Origin: Lucifuga dentata | Lineage: Eukaryota; Chordata; Actinopteri; Ophidiiformes; Bythitidae | DNA: 64,000 bases | Assembly: GCA_014773175.1 (NCBI GenBank) | Contig: VXCM01000035.1 | Location: 248,001 to 312,000, forward strand | Reading direction: 5' to 3' | In this document: positions 23,924 to 36,000 of the stretch, piece by piece | Layout: the number at the start of each line of letters is the position of its first letter | How positions within the stretch are numbered: position 1 is the first letter of the stretch | Position numbers and translations under genes: made by a program | Notes under the pieces: generated by a model | What the model saw: the letters and a program-made list of their open reading frames with translations, nothing else | Told to the model about the DNA's origin: nothing | The model's database searches: none

Positions 23924-25861
23924 TTTGGGCTGAAAACCATCACAGAGAAGGTTGCCAAGACAGACAGAAGTAATCCTGGCTGCCATTGTGCCCCTCCAGT
24001 CATGAACGGACTACATGGCTTTCAGATGCCCTGCTTGTGAGAAAGGCAGGATTTGGCTAGACGCTGGTGGGGCAGAAACTGCTTGTTTTAGATTAGGATC
24101 ACTGTCATCACTTTAAATCACTGCAGATTTATTCTTTAAAGTGGCACATGGACAGAAATGAATTTCACACCTGTCAAAGATGTATCTGTGAGTGTGTACA
24201 GCAGAATAAACAGGCAAGTTAAGCTGGGTAAATGTTTGACACTGAGCCTCAAACAGTGTCACTAAGAACAGGCACGTTCTGTCTTCAATGTGAAATGCAA
24301 TCCCCATATTTCCAATAACAATATTTGCTGTATGATTCACATTTTCCATTTATTTTGCCCTTTCCCTTGGAATTTTATCCAAACTAATATTAAATTAGAC
24401 CAATCTGAAACATCTGACAAGAAAAACAAAAAAAAAAACAGCCCTTAAAAAACAAAAAATACTATGGAGCTCAGTGATTTAACTGGAAGAATTCCATACA
24501 TCAAACTATCCAAATCACCAGCTCCTCTAATGGCAAAACAGGAAGTCATGCTTTGTATGTTTCTGTTATATTACAAGGTTGAAGCATTAAACTGCTTTAT
24601 ATGTTCATTAACCTAACATGTTTTGTATAATAATCAACTTTTACGATCTGTTAGAGAACATAAATCCTGAAACTGTAAATATTTTCAGTGAGCTGTGATT
24701 TAAGGGTCATTAAGCCTCTTACAGTCCAGACACACAACACATTTCCTGTCATAATATGTACGTTGGCACAAACTGAAATGCTTAATGGTTGTGACAGATG
24801 GAAGATGATTTTGAATACAACTCAGATTGATTTATATTGCTGTTATGTGGGATAATCCAGTTGATGGTTGAAATCTGATATATTATACCCATTTTCATTG
24901 GATTTGAAGGCTGAAGATGCAGCACTTGTGGGAAAAATTGATAAATGGAATTTATTCTTCAGTAGAGCAGGTTGTTCTGAGGCATATCCCTTCTAGGTCA
25001 TTTAAACCCGCTCTCCATATAGTCCTTCTACAGGAAAGCTTCAGACTCCAAAAAGCCAAAAAGCTTTGAATCTATTTATTACACACAGTAGTGATAGTAA
25101 TATGGGATATCATAAATTGTATTTTATAAAGCCAAAAGTTTATATTTTGGATATGATGCAAGTATTACATCACCATCAGAAGTGTTTTATTTGTGATGAC
25201 TTATTTTATTTTATCTCAGTAGGCTAGGCTGTAAGTTTTCCCTTTGTTTCCTTTTGTGGAACAATAAAACCTACTGGCCTTTTTCTTTTTTTTTTTTTTA
25301 ACAAATCAGCTCCTATTAAACACCATTAGTGGTTTAAATATAAATGTAAAATAACAAACACTCATCAATTTTAATTCACCACCAAACCCCAACAACCATC
25401 AAACCCTTATTTTTCAGATTCCTGAACAGGAAAAGGAGGTGACACCCTCGCGAATGTTCCACAAACGAGGGTGGATTCGATTTGGCATGCTATGTGTTCT
25501 GTCTGTGATTTTCCGATTTCAAGTTGTTAATATCAGGTTAATGTTGATATTAATACCATGAGTGTACTATTTCTGTCAAGACAGGAGCCATGCTGGGTCT
25601 TTCCAGCTGTGATTACTTCTTTCCTGTGTGTGATGTTTATCTGCTGGGGTGAAGAACCAGCGGTTCCGGAGTAAATAGCACCAGGAAATTACCATTAGTC
25701 AGTTTGTGCGACATAAATGGAGAGGAAATCTCACAATAATAGTGTTATATTCTCTGTGGAAATAGCCTTTGTTGTAAAAGGTTAGTATTGGTCAGTTTCT
25801 CAGTGTGGTCAGTGTGAGCTTTCAATTGTATTATACTCTGATCTGTGTAAAACATAGCATA

Positions 25862-26350
25862 TTAAAGGATCATTCTGGTGATTTTGCATATTTGATCCCA
25901 ACAAATACAACCCACGTACATGTAACATTACTGCCAACAATTTTCTCAAACATACTACTGGAGTGGTAAATATTAGAATTGTTTTTCCTACCTTTCAGAC
26001 TACCATTGTTTCAGTTCACTCCAACACGCTATAAAAATCAACTTGTAGGGACTTGAACCTGCTTTATATAAGTAATCCATCACACTAAACAAAACATCTA
26101 CTGCATTTTTTTCATTTAGCCGACGTAACATGGAACTACATGTACATGGAAGAAAATGTTTCTGCCTTCTACAATCATGTGTTGCTTTTCTCAGGCAAAC
26201 CATGAATTTAAGGTGAGTGTATCCTGAAAATAACACCAAAACTGAAATACAGTTTTTATGTTTTGGAAAATAGTTGACAGTAATGTCACGTGCATAAGGG
26301 TGGGTTCTTTTTGGGCTCAAACATACAAAATCACCAGTATGATCCTTTAA
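25862..26350 (+). mobile_element. TTAA-bounded inverted-repeat MITE, copy B (489 bp)
   Basis: The left end TTAAAGGATCATTCTGGTG is mirrored by the right end CACCAGTATGATCCTTTAA. The interior follows copies A and D with a short deletion. It lies between METTL25 and TMTC2. Confidence 0.85.
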
Positions 26351-27206
26351 AGGATTATCATATCAACACACAGCTGCCTTTAGAAGAAAATCTGCACAAT
26401 GATGCTTAATGCTAGTAATTTAAAGCATGCTGAGGCCTCATCAAAGTTTGGTCAAGGACAAATTACTTTAAATGTGCAAGAACTATTTGTTTTGTCTGCG
26501 AGCAAAACAAAATGTGGTGTGAATGAAGAAACCCACATGGTTTGAATTATAAATTGTCATTGATTGTCACTTCCTCAAACAGAATAAATCCGAAAATAGA
26601 GGAGAACAAATCAACTCTGACAGATATTTAGACATTGTTTTTGAAAGTTATGACAACAGCAAAGATGACAGTCAGCTTTATAATTGTCTTTTCAGTGTGG
26701 GTTTAAATTCCCGTCAGATATGTGACTGATGTCAAATGCCCATTTGTCCGTGACACATAACTGCCTCATCTGTAAGCAAAGAAGATGTTTTTCTTTTTGT
26801 CAGGGCTGACTGTCACATGTTGAGACCCCGGTGAAACATTCATTACACTCTGCACCGGTGAGGACGTTGGTAATCAGTCAGGAGGAGTAAACACCACTTC
26901 TCCTGTAATGTGTTTGTTTTGCCCTGAGCCTGTTTATACTCTCAATAGTGATATTTTTTCCTCCTTTTCCTTAAATAATCCCTTAATCACTTGTGCCGGC
27001 TGTGGCCCCTTGTTCCCATGGGGCAAAGTCAAGGTACACCATACATCTTTGTGTTGTTGTGTATGCATATTTCTGTGTATATGCACATGAATGTTCATTT
27101 GTTTATGTATATTGCTCTGTTGGATGTACAATTGCCATGACAACCCATTCATTCTAATGGGGACATAATGTATTACTGGATGAGAAATTGTAGCACAGGG
27201 TGATGA

Positions 27207-27270
27207 TCATGGTAAAAAAGTATATTTCTCAAGTACTTTACTTAAGTTTTGAGATACTATACATATTTCT
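27207..27270 (+). repeat. Short fragment of the teleost hAT-like element
   Basis: CTCAAGTACTTTACTTAAG followed by TTTTGAGATACT resembles the left part of the element at 46884-47304. It is short and assigned from memory. Confidence 0.35.
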
Positions 27271-28646
27271 CTTCTGTGCTACTGTATAACTAGCTTGGCT
27301 ATTTATCTATTTTTATCATTCTAATTTATCTATTTCATTCATTTAGCTTCTATGTAGGTTCTGATTTTACATTCTTGTCTGTTTTAATGGTTCTGATTTT
27401 ATTTATTTGTCTATTTTATTCATTTATCTATTATTTATATATTTTCTGATTTTATATACTTGTCAATTTTCATTATCATTTCCTCTGTTAGTATTTATTT
27501 GTACATTTTGAGAAGCACTTAGCATTGAGTTTAGTTGTATGAAAGTTATATGTTGTCAGAGACTGAGACTCATTTATTGTGTCTATACAGTGAGGAATGC
27601 TGGGAAGAGGAAGTACTTCAGCATTCATCTGAGGTACAAAAACAGTGCTAATAGCTTTTTTCCTTAAAGTCCAACAGGTTCCATGAGGTCAAGGCTGAGA
27701 CTTGTTCAGAATCAGGGTCACTGGATGCCCAGTGTTACAAATGGTTTTCACTCCCTGACTATCCATCACCAGCTGATGCCCTTACTCTCTCTATACATCC
27801 TCCTCCAGCCATCTGTTTTTCTTTCTCCGCTCCTCTTCAGTGGATTTATCCTTCTGGAGCCGGCTGGGGGGACAGGCTTTGGTCCAGCTGGTAGTCAGCG
27901 GGACCAGGCTGCACGTTTCCAAACTAACGCCTGTGTGTGAAAAGAAGACGCCCATATGCATCTTCACTGTAGGGCGAGGTACATCAGTTCATCAATCACG
28001 CCTCCTCTCTGTTTATCCTCTCCATCTCTCACTCCGCAGAGACAGCGGGGGTTGGTGTGTAGCAAATTAATCAATATTTTTAATTTGGAGATAGAAATAA
28101 TGTGTAACACTACAGCAGCACCATCTCATTAGTACATGCAAACTGAGCAACATGCATACGCTGCATTTATCATGTCTGCTTTTCATGTGCTGTGGCCTCT
28201 ATATTTAATATCAGAGCACCTCGTGGAGTTGCGTGGGGTCTCATACACACATACACACACACACACACACTAAGCAAGAGACATCATTTGTGATTGGACA
28301 ACCAAACAGATATCAGTAATAGATAACAACAGAACTGCCTGTCTGAGTTACATCCTACAGCCCTGGACAACGTTACCACAGCTACAGCAAAGATGACATG
28401 GCTGATAACCAGAATCCAAACACCTGAGAGGAGAGGATGAGGGAACCTGCATTCTAGTTGAAGGCAGAAGCAAATGCAAAGGCCTTGTTAGGTCAGTAAG
28501 TCTTTGATATGTGGAACCAACACCAGGCAAAAAGGGTGTGGTGCAACAAGTAGACAGAGCTCAAGCTGTACAAGGACAAAAATGTGGGCTTTGCATTCCT
28601 GGATGAGAAAAATTGGCCCTTCAGGGACAAATAAGGATTTTTCACC

Positions 28647-28710
28647 AAGTAAAACTACTATTACTTTTACTTAGTTACATGATTTGAATAATTCTTCCTC
28701 ATTACTGTAT
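28647..28710 (+). repeat. Short fragment of the teleost hAT-like element (right end)
   Basis: TTACTTTTACTTAGTTACATG and then ATTCTTCCTCATTACTG resemble the right terminus of the same family. Low certainty. Confidence 0.35.
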
Positions 28711-29149
28711 CTGTAAGTGCAGAAGTACAGATACTGTGTCATAAAAAGGCTATTCTGATACCAGCATATAAAAAGCTACTTTAAAAGCTCAATATATAAC
28801 ATTATTTTACACTACAGACACAATACGTCCCTGAGGTCACCATTGATGACCAGTCACATTTAAATCCCTAAATTAATGTTTATCCCTTGTATCTATAAAT
28901 CACTATATTTATGTTAGAGTAAGAAATAAAATGCCATAGTAAATCATAAAATACACAAAGAATGGTAATTTCCTTTCATGTGGATCAGTTTATATACTGC
29001 TAATGCTGTTGCCATGTCAACACTGGGCGAAAATTTCCATGCATGACTTCCTCTACCATTCCTTCCGTGCCTGGATTCTTATTCTAGTCGATCACTGATG
29101 CATACCAGCACTATTATTTATTTCCAGTTCTATCCACCTCTTTTCACCA

Positions 29150-29330
29150 GTGCGGAGCCCAGTGCGCATGCGCGGTCTCCTTGAAACCCACATGTCTGTC
29201 TCTGCTCCCTCTCACTGCCAAAGCACAGAGATGCGCACACGCCGGACTCCGCCGCAGAGAAATGCGCTCAGCTCCGCGCCAAACACGGCCACGGCTTCAC
29301 CCCCAGCACCCTGACCCGTCTTTGAACACC
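29150..29330 (+). promoter_or_regulatory. TMTC2 promoter region with a perfect NRF1 palindrome
   Basis: A locally GC- and CpG-rich patch in AT-rich surroundings, 180-360 bp before the TMTC2 ATG. TGCGCATGCGCG at 29163-29174 is a full NRF1 consensus. More CpGs follow to about 29290. No TATA box at a fitting place. TSS position is not known; I infer it lies between the NRF1 site and 29331. Confidence 0.55.
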
Positions 29331-29339
29331 ATGGGTTAA
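29331..29339 (+). promoter_or_regulatory. Minimal upstream ORF (Met-Gly-stop) in the TMTC2 leader
   Basis: The context is CACCATGGGTTAA: an optimal Kozak start followed by one codon and a stop, 177 nt before the TMTC2 ATG. It acts as an uORF only if the transcript begins upstream of 29331. Confidence 0.5.
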
Positions 29340-29346
29340 AGGCAAC

Positions 29347-29430
29347 ATGGCAAACTTTGACGCACTTTGCATGTCATGGGAAATGCCCTGCTGTGTGTAT
29401 TACCGAGCGGCTGAACTGAGAGAGCAATAA
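29347..29430 (+). promoter_or_regulatory. Second upstream ORF, 27 codons, in the TMTC2 leader
   Basis: The ATG at 29347 (context AACATGG, A at -3 and G at +4) opens 27 codons ending in TAA at 29428-29430, 77 nt before the TMTC2 ATG. The peptide (starting MANFDALCMSWEMPCC) has no recognised similarity. Confidence 0.5.
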
Positions 29431-29507
29431 TCCAGACTTGTGGGGGGACCTGATTCCAGTTTGGTGTTATTTCTCTCCCGTTTCCGCTCCGACTTTGGTT
29501 CTGAGAA

Positions 29508-29590
29508 ATGATCACGGAGCTGGTGTGCACCGCCGTGGCTGTGGGTCTGTATGTGAACACGCTGGACGCAGATTTCTGCTATGATGACAG
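29508..29590 (+). CDS. tmtc2: TMTC2 coding exon 1
   Basis: Start ATG at 29508 (context GAAATGA), 27 codons plus two bases, donor CAG|gtaggt. It codes the first membrane segment and the DFCYDD acidic motif expected at the GT-C active site. The match to human TMTC2 exon 1 is clear (SADFCYDDSRAIKT across the junction). Confidence 0.93.
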
Positions 29591-32500
29591 GTAGGTGGAA
29601 ACACCAGCAGCCGCTCCTCCACTTGTCATCTCCTCTTTTTACCTCCGCACGGAAACGGAGGGGGACGGGTCGTTGCGCCTCTACGGCTATTTGCATGTGT
29701 TTTTGTCCAGCGCCTGTTGTAAATCACTGCTTATTTGTCGAATAAAGACAGAGGGAGAGAGGATGGGAGGGAATGCAAACACCAATACATAATAATCTTT
29801 ACATGCCATATTACAAATCCCTATTCTGAAACTTATTATAGGATTGTTGGTCAATATTTCAGATTGTCACATGGTGTTCTGGTGCACATTAACAACAAAA
29901 AAGATGAAGTTTAACACGTTGCCACAGCAGGTTTGGTCTCACTGCCTTCTGAGCAAAGTGAAGCTTCAGATGCTCTTTGTGTTGATGAAGAACTTTGCAC
30001 TCAGCGGAAGAAAGCTCATTAAACTGGAGTTATTATTAGTAATATTATTATTATTTTTTTTTTACAAAGAGCTGAATCAACATTTCATCACTAATGAAAG
30101 GTTGTGATCATCACAATGCAAATATATTAAAAACAATAATAAATGTTCTATCAGCTATTTAGACAATTTTAGTAATCTGTTGTATATTATCTGTTGTATA
30201 TTTAAGTATAAGATTCATTTATGTGTTTGATTTACATCAGTTTACTAATATCCACTGCTGTGAATTTGCAGAATTAAAGGACCATACCGACATGTTTGAA
30301 CCCAGTATATACAACCTTTACACATTTTGTACTGACAACCATTTCCCAAAACTAATGGAGTGGTAAATTTTATAATTATTTTTCCTAGCTTTGGAAAATG
30401 GTTGGCAGTAATATAACATGTATGCAGGTTGTATTTATTGAGCTCAAACATGCAAAATTACTGGTACGGTCCTTTAATACAAGTAAAATCAAGGAAAAAG
30501 TACAGTATTTCCGTTTGAATTGTTGTGGGTTTAAACCTGAAAGCAACACCAAATATCCATCAAGTAGAAATAGCCACAGCACGTGTGTAAATGTACAGTA
30601 GTTTTGATGTACTGTACATACAATACATCCCAGATGTGTATCATGTAATTGTTTAGTAGCAGGTTGCACCGTGGGCTTTTATAAAGAGGAGCTAGAGACG
30701 GGTAATTCCTCATCGGCTATGAAATGTTTGAGTGTGGGGGTTTGGCTCCTGTGTCACAACTTAAAAAAACGAGTAAATCAGAGTCTAATCTTTGATACAC
30801 ACAGAATGCGGCATATTTCACAGCAGGTTTAAAGGACGAACATCCCTTTCGTCCACATTTCACTCTCCTTTGTCAGTGGTTTCTCTCTGGCAAGTATCTC
30901 CAGACACCCCTTAAAGTCAGCAATCCTCCCATTTTACTTTTCAGCAGCGTCAGTGACCCCTGTGTGCTGTGTGTGAGCAAGACAAAGTGTGTGTGGAGAG
31001 GGAAAGAAGGAGTAGTGAAGAAAGAAACATAGACTGGAAGTAGAAATGAGCTCTGCATGTCTCCAATTACATCACATCTTCCCAAGTATCCCTGTAATGT
31101 GCACAGCAGTTATTCATCCATCAGCCTTCCTCCATACATGTGACCGTGACACTTTGAGGTTGTCTAAAAGCCCTTTGCTGACGAATTACCTGCGGCGCTA
31201 CCTTGCTCGCTTCAGCCCACACTCAACTGTATCCCCTCGGTGAAAGTTCAGTATCCACCGACGCTGTGTATCTATCAAAGTCACGATGGTAATTTACACT
31301 CTGGGGGACAGACACTGGCGTTTTGGTTCAGCGCTCTCAGATGGAGGAGGTTGAATACCAATCAGAAGTCTGACCTTCACGGTCGTTCATCAAATGGCGT
31401 CCTTTCTTGGGGTCAAGAGTTGTGCGATCCCTGTGTCTTCCCTGGGGGATTAGAAGAGGGTTATAGCCAGGAGGTTGCCAAGGCGAGGGAGAGATTGAAG
31501 TGGAGGACTCGCACAAATGATTGGCTCTCGGCTGTAGAGAAATTTGTTTTTTCTCAGCTTGGATCCTTCTCACTGCCTTGTTGTATGAGCTGAGATGACC
31601 TTGTCTGACCTCAGTCAAATGCTTGTTACATGGCAAATGCAGTTCTTTAGACCGTTGACTTGATGAAACAGATAATACCTCTCTGTGTCCAAAGGCTCAA
31701 ATTTGTGGGGATGTTCTGGTGAATCTCTGCTTTTCCAATCATGTCAAGTGTTTTTCCTTGGCACTGCTCAGGGCCTGGCCCAGCACTCTCACAGCCAGTT
31801 GTATAGTTGTATTCCCAATCAAAAACCTCTGTGTGAAATGACTAAATTTTACGGGAGCTGGGAGAGGACGTGGGCCAGGCAGTTTTTGATTTTTGGAGAA
31901 AAATCAAGTTGTATTTGGACATGTTCTGCTGCTTTGCAGTCAGGTTCTTCTCGGGTTCAGGCAAATCAAAATCTGTCAGGTGTTGAAAGATTTTATCATA
32001 ATTTAAATGAGCTATTCACATTGCTGATATGTTCATGGTTGTTGTTGTGTGAAGGATCTAACCAGCTGTTATATTGATAGATTGAGAGCTGTGGATTGGA
32101 AAATGTCTTTACATGAACTTTGAACTCTCTCTTGAATACGCATCATCTGTGCTTTTGACAAGTTAACAAATGAGCCTCTGCATGATGCCGCTGTTTCAGT
32201 GATATTGGTTATTAACAGCACCTTTTGACAAATCGACCCAGTAATGGATGTCTTTACCAGGAGCGCTGAGACGTTATTCAATAAGCGCCAAAAGTTCAGC
32301 AAGGACACCAGATAAAGGAGGCTGCCTGAAATGGAATCCATCCTAAGTGGCTTTTAGCATTCTGAGTCGTGTATCCTGAAACATCTGTGACCCCAATCAC
32401 GTCACAGTCCCTCTGCAAAACTCAGAAATGCATTATGGTCCCTCAAGGGGATAGCAGTGAAAACATCTTCCCTCTTTTGTTTCAGAAGAGGAAAACAATT

Positions 32501-32974
32501 TAATCTCTAAGGGGGGCTGGGGTTAAGATGAGTTTGTTGTGGTTTGGGTTTTATTGGCTGGCACTTCTGCAAACATGTCCGCAAAGCTGCAAAATGTCTG
32601 TCCTTGTCCTTTGTTCCAAACAATTTAACTAAATTTGCAGCACCAATAACACAGATGTGACACAGAGTCGTGACTCAGAGACACTCCAGAAGATCACAGA
32701 GTCTGATGGTTGTGACTTCTCTCTTCTTGGTTTCTGAAAGTCAGATCCATAATGATGCATAAATGCATCATTATGGATCTGACTTTCAGAAGTGCCATTT
32801 AATCATAGTGCTTTGTGTTGGTGCTAATGAAATTTAATATATGATAATGGACCACACGTACTGTTTAACCTCCTATTAAACATAGAAATATGAAGAATAG
32901 AGCTCTGTGAAACATTCCAAAACATAGAACAGCAATATGAAATGACTTGTCTTTCTAATGATATTCATAAGCCT

Positions 32975-33021
<47 letters not shown>

Positions 33022-36000
33022 TCAAGCTGTTTTCTTAAAATGTATAGATACATTTTATTAAGACTGAGGTTTGATACAACTTTATTAAATCTGAATCAAG
33101 TATCACATTTGGTTACCAAATCGTTTTGAATTCCATATTGAATATTGTCAGATTTTTTGTTTTATGCTGTCTGGTAACAAATTATCTTTAAATAATTTTA
33201 CATAAGAAACATTATTAATTACTTAATAGGAAGTTTAGGCACTAAAAACTAAAGTTTTGCTGAATAGATTACTAATAGACCACACAAACATGAAGTCATT
33301 TAATAATTTTCTAAAACAGACGTGGAATAAAATAGATTCCAATAGAAAATAAGGATTTTTTTTTTTTTTTACAAACATCTTTGCCATTTTGCTAAATAAG
33401 TACCCCTGTGTTTTGTTCTTTGCTTTTGTTAGCAACAAAAAACAGAGGAGACGAAAGGTTTATGAGATATGAGTTTTTCTAGAGTGTAAGAATTCTGAGA
33501 ATTTTTCCAGGTTGGAATTGAATCCAAAATGGAACTGACCTCAAGCCTACACTTTACATTTCCCCAAATCCTTATTTCATAAATGTAAGTATACTTTTCT
33601 GGAGAGAATATATAAAAATAAGCATCTGTGATGTATTTGGCTATGTTTCTACAAAAGAGAGCCTTCTATAACCCCACAAATCATCTTTAAAGACAACCTT
33701 TTTGATTATTGCTGTTATTTGTTTCTTTTATTAGCTGGCACTCCCACGGCTCACTGTCACCAGTTTCGGCTCACTGTAGGAAATGATGCCAGGAGTTTCT
33801 GTGCCTCCAGTGGGATAATTATCTAAAACATGTGTCCTAGATGTGTTGATCCTGTTCAAGTTATGTGCTTGGAGCAGATAAATATTGGGAGAAGAAGCAG
33901 GCTAAAGGAGAAACTGAGCCAAGTGTTTCTGAATGTGTGTGTGTGTGTGTGTGTGTGTTAGTAATAAGGTTGAGCAAAACTTGTGTCAAGAGGAATTTTT
34001 AGGGAAATGAGTAACATTGCCTAAAGACATGTTGAAGTTTAAAACGAACAATTTGGTGATGAAAACTGTTAAAAAGTAATTTGAGATGGCTTAGAGGCAA
34101 GAGGTTTTAACTAGATTTGGGTCCAGAAGGTATTAAGTATTTTAGAGGACAGAAACAGGCGAACCTCATGAAAAATGTGGTTTTGTCGTGAAAAAAAGTT
34201 TTTCTGATGATTTTGTCATCTAAGAATGCCAGTTTTAGGTTTTACCATCAACATACTATTCCCAACGTATTAAGCATAAGCATGTGTTTTTATTTATTGG
34301 CCATGAGAAGAATATTGCTATTGATGTCTTTGTATTTGGAGTTCCTTGTGTCTTTGATTTGGGCTTAATGTATCTTTCAAACAATGAGGGCGAGAGGAAA
34401 AAGGCTCATCTTGATCACTAGCAGATTTAAATCTCGTAAGCACTTTGTGGTTGACTTAGAGGAACTGTCAGCAATCTCTACAGATGTTGTGGTTTTGAAA
34501 CTTTTCAACAGCTACAAACGAAGGAAGGAAGCCCGTTTGTGAAAGGGTAAATTAAAATTTCTCATTTAGGTTTGAAATGTCTAGAAGGTCTAGAGATTAA
34601 ATCACTGGACTAGAAGATATAGCTTGAAGAAGTTTTGCCGTTGTACCTGTAGCAGGAACAGGAACAGGTAGAATCTCTTTCTACCCACAGTGGGCGGAAT
34701 TGTCACATTAATGGGTGTGTCTGCTTTTTGTGAATAAATGGCATTACCTGTTCCCACTAGTTCGAACTAACGAAGCCTTTTGGATGAATGGTGAAACGTC
34801 TTCACACTATTTCTTCGAGTCCAGTGATTTTGCCCTGATACCATCTGATACCTTTAGTAAATTCCCCCGTTCTCCGTTTAATGTGCCATCAACATTCAGC
34901 CACAAAGAGCTAGCATGTTAGTTGATGGGGTTAATAAATACAGTGCTTAGTAATCATTTATAGCTCTATTGCCTATAGGGTCCCATTGGATCCTATTGAT
35001 GCATCCTCATGCATCAATAGGCTGCTCTAAACCTTGGCTGGCCTTCTGCTTTGCGAGCTGTGACCGATCTACCCGTTTTCCAAGACACGACCGCCAAACT
35101 CAACCACGACCCTCGCTATGTACACACCATCTCAAAACACTGGTTACCATGGACGACCGGGCTTAGAAGTTTGTCAGTGCCGTGGAGGATTCCCATCCCA
35201 AAGCCATATATTTGTCATGTAATACTCATGCAAGAGGTGGGAGGATAGAATCATCAGAACTGCAGATAAAGCGGCGAAAACTTAGTCTCTTAGTTTCTTG
35301 TCTGGCGAACCCACATGTGTGTTCATCATACTCCTCCCTATGCCTTCATAATTATGTTCAGCGGCACGGAGTTGAATTTCTGCTACAGAGCATTAAAACC
35401 TCTCTTTGTAAGCAAAGCTCCCTATTGTGGCGTTAGATTACACTTAGAACCTGGCATTCACTTTTGCTCTTTACACCACGAGGTGGACTTCTTAAACAAC
35501 TTAACAGCAGTTGGAGCGTAATACAAAACCAAAACCATGCTTGGGATCACATGAATCCTATGCAGTTACCCTTTCTACCTTTTGTAATCAATAGCCATTG
35601 CGTATCATCTTTCATTGGCTGTGGACTTTTTTTTTCTCTTGCCCAGAACAGCTGTCAGAACAGAATTTCAAAGGTTCAAAGCACTCATGATTCACTACAG
35701 CTGGCATCAGTTCTGAAAAGAAGAAGAGAACGTGTAGAGTTCTGACTTTCATCAGACAGTGACATGTATACAAAATATGAAGGGTTATGTGTGGCCATGT
35801 CTGTGGTGTATATGACAGGGTTGATGGAACTGATTTTGCTCCAGTGCCTGAGGTTCATGTGATCTGAGCTGTGCATGCAGGCTTTATAGTAGGTGGAGGC
35901 GTGTTGTAGGTACATTTGAGGTAGTATAGATATGCATAGGTTTGCATTGTGCTGATGCTTACCATATTCAAAGTTTAGCAAATAAGGACTTTAGTTGCAT

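Larger units (their letters stand above)
20929..29100. other. METTL25-TMTC2 intergenic region
   Basis: The first 240 bp are probable METTL25 3' UTR. I see no convincing coding exon in the rest. It holds a 42-bp tandem repeat (22187-22320), T-runs at 22391-22422 and 23891-23922, a CA-rich stretch near 23783-23818, MITE copy B (25862-26350), fragments of the teleost hAT-like element near 27207-27270 and 28647-28700, and a CA run at 28249-28270. Regulatory elements for TMTC2 could lie here but cannot be told from one sequence. Confidence 0.6.

Noticed and set aside
23780..24003. Minus-strand frames with Lys runs
   Set aside because: Produced by the T32 homopolymer and CA-rich DNA.
31240..32341. 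Cluster of overlapping open frames on both strands (90-130 aa)
   Set aside because: No conserved motif, no codon bias and no splice logic linking them; several start at non-ATG codons. Chance frames in less AT-rich intronic DNA.
34715..35745. Chain of overlapping plus-strand frames, possibly a decayed retroelement
   Set aside because: The frames do not join into any recognisable reverse transcriptase, gag or transposase motif.
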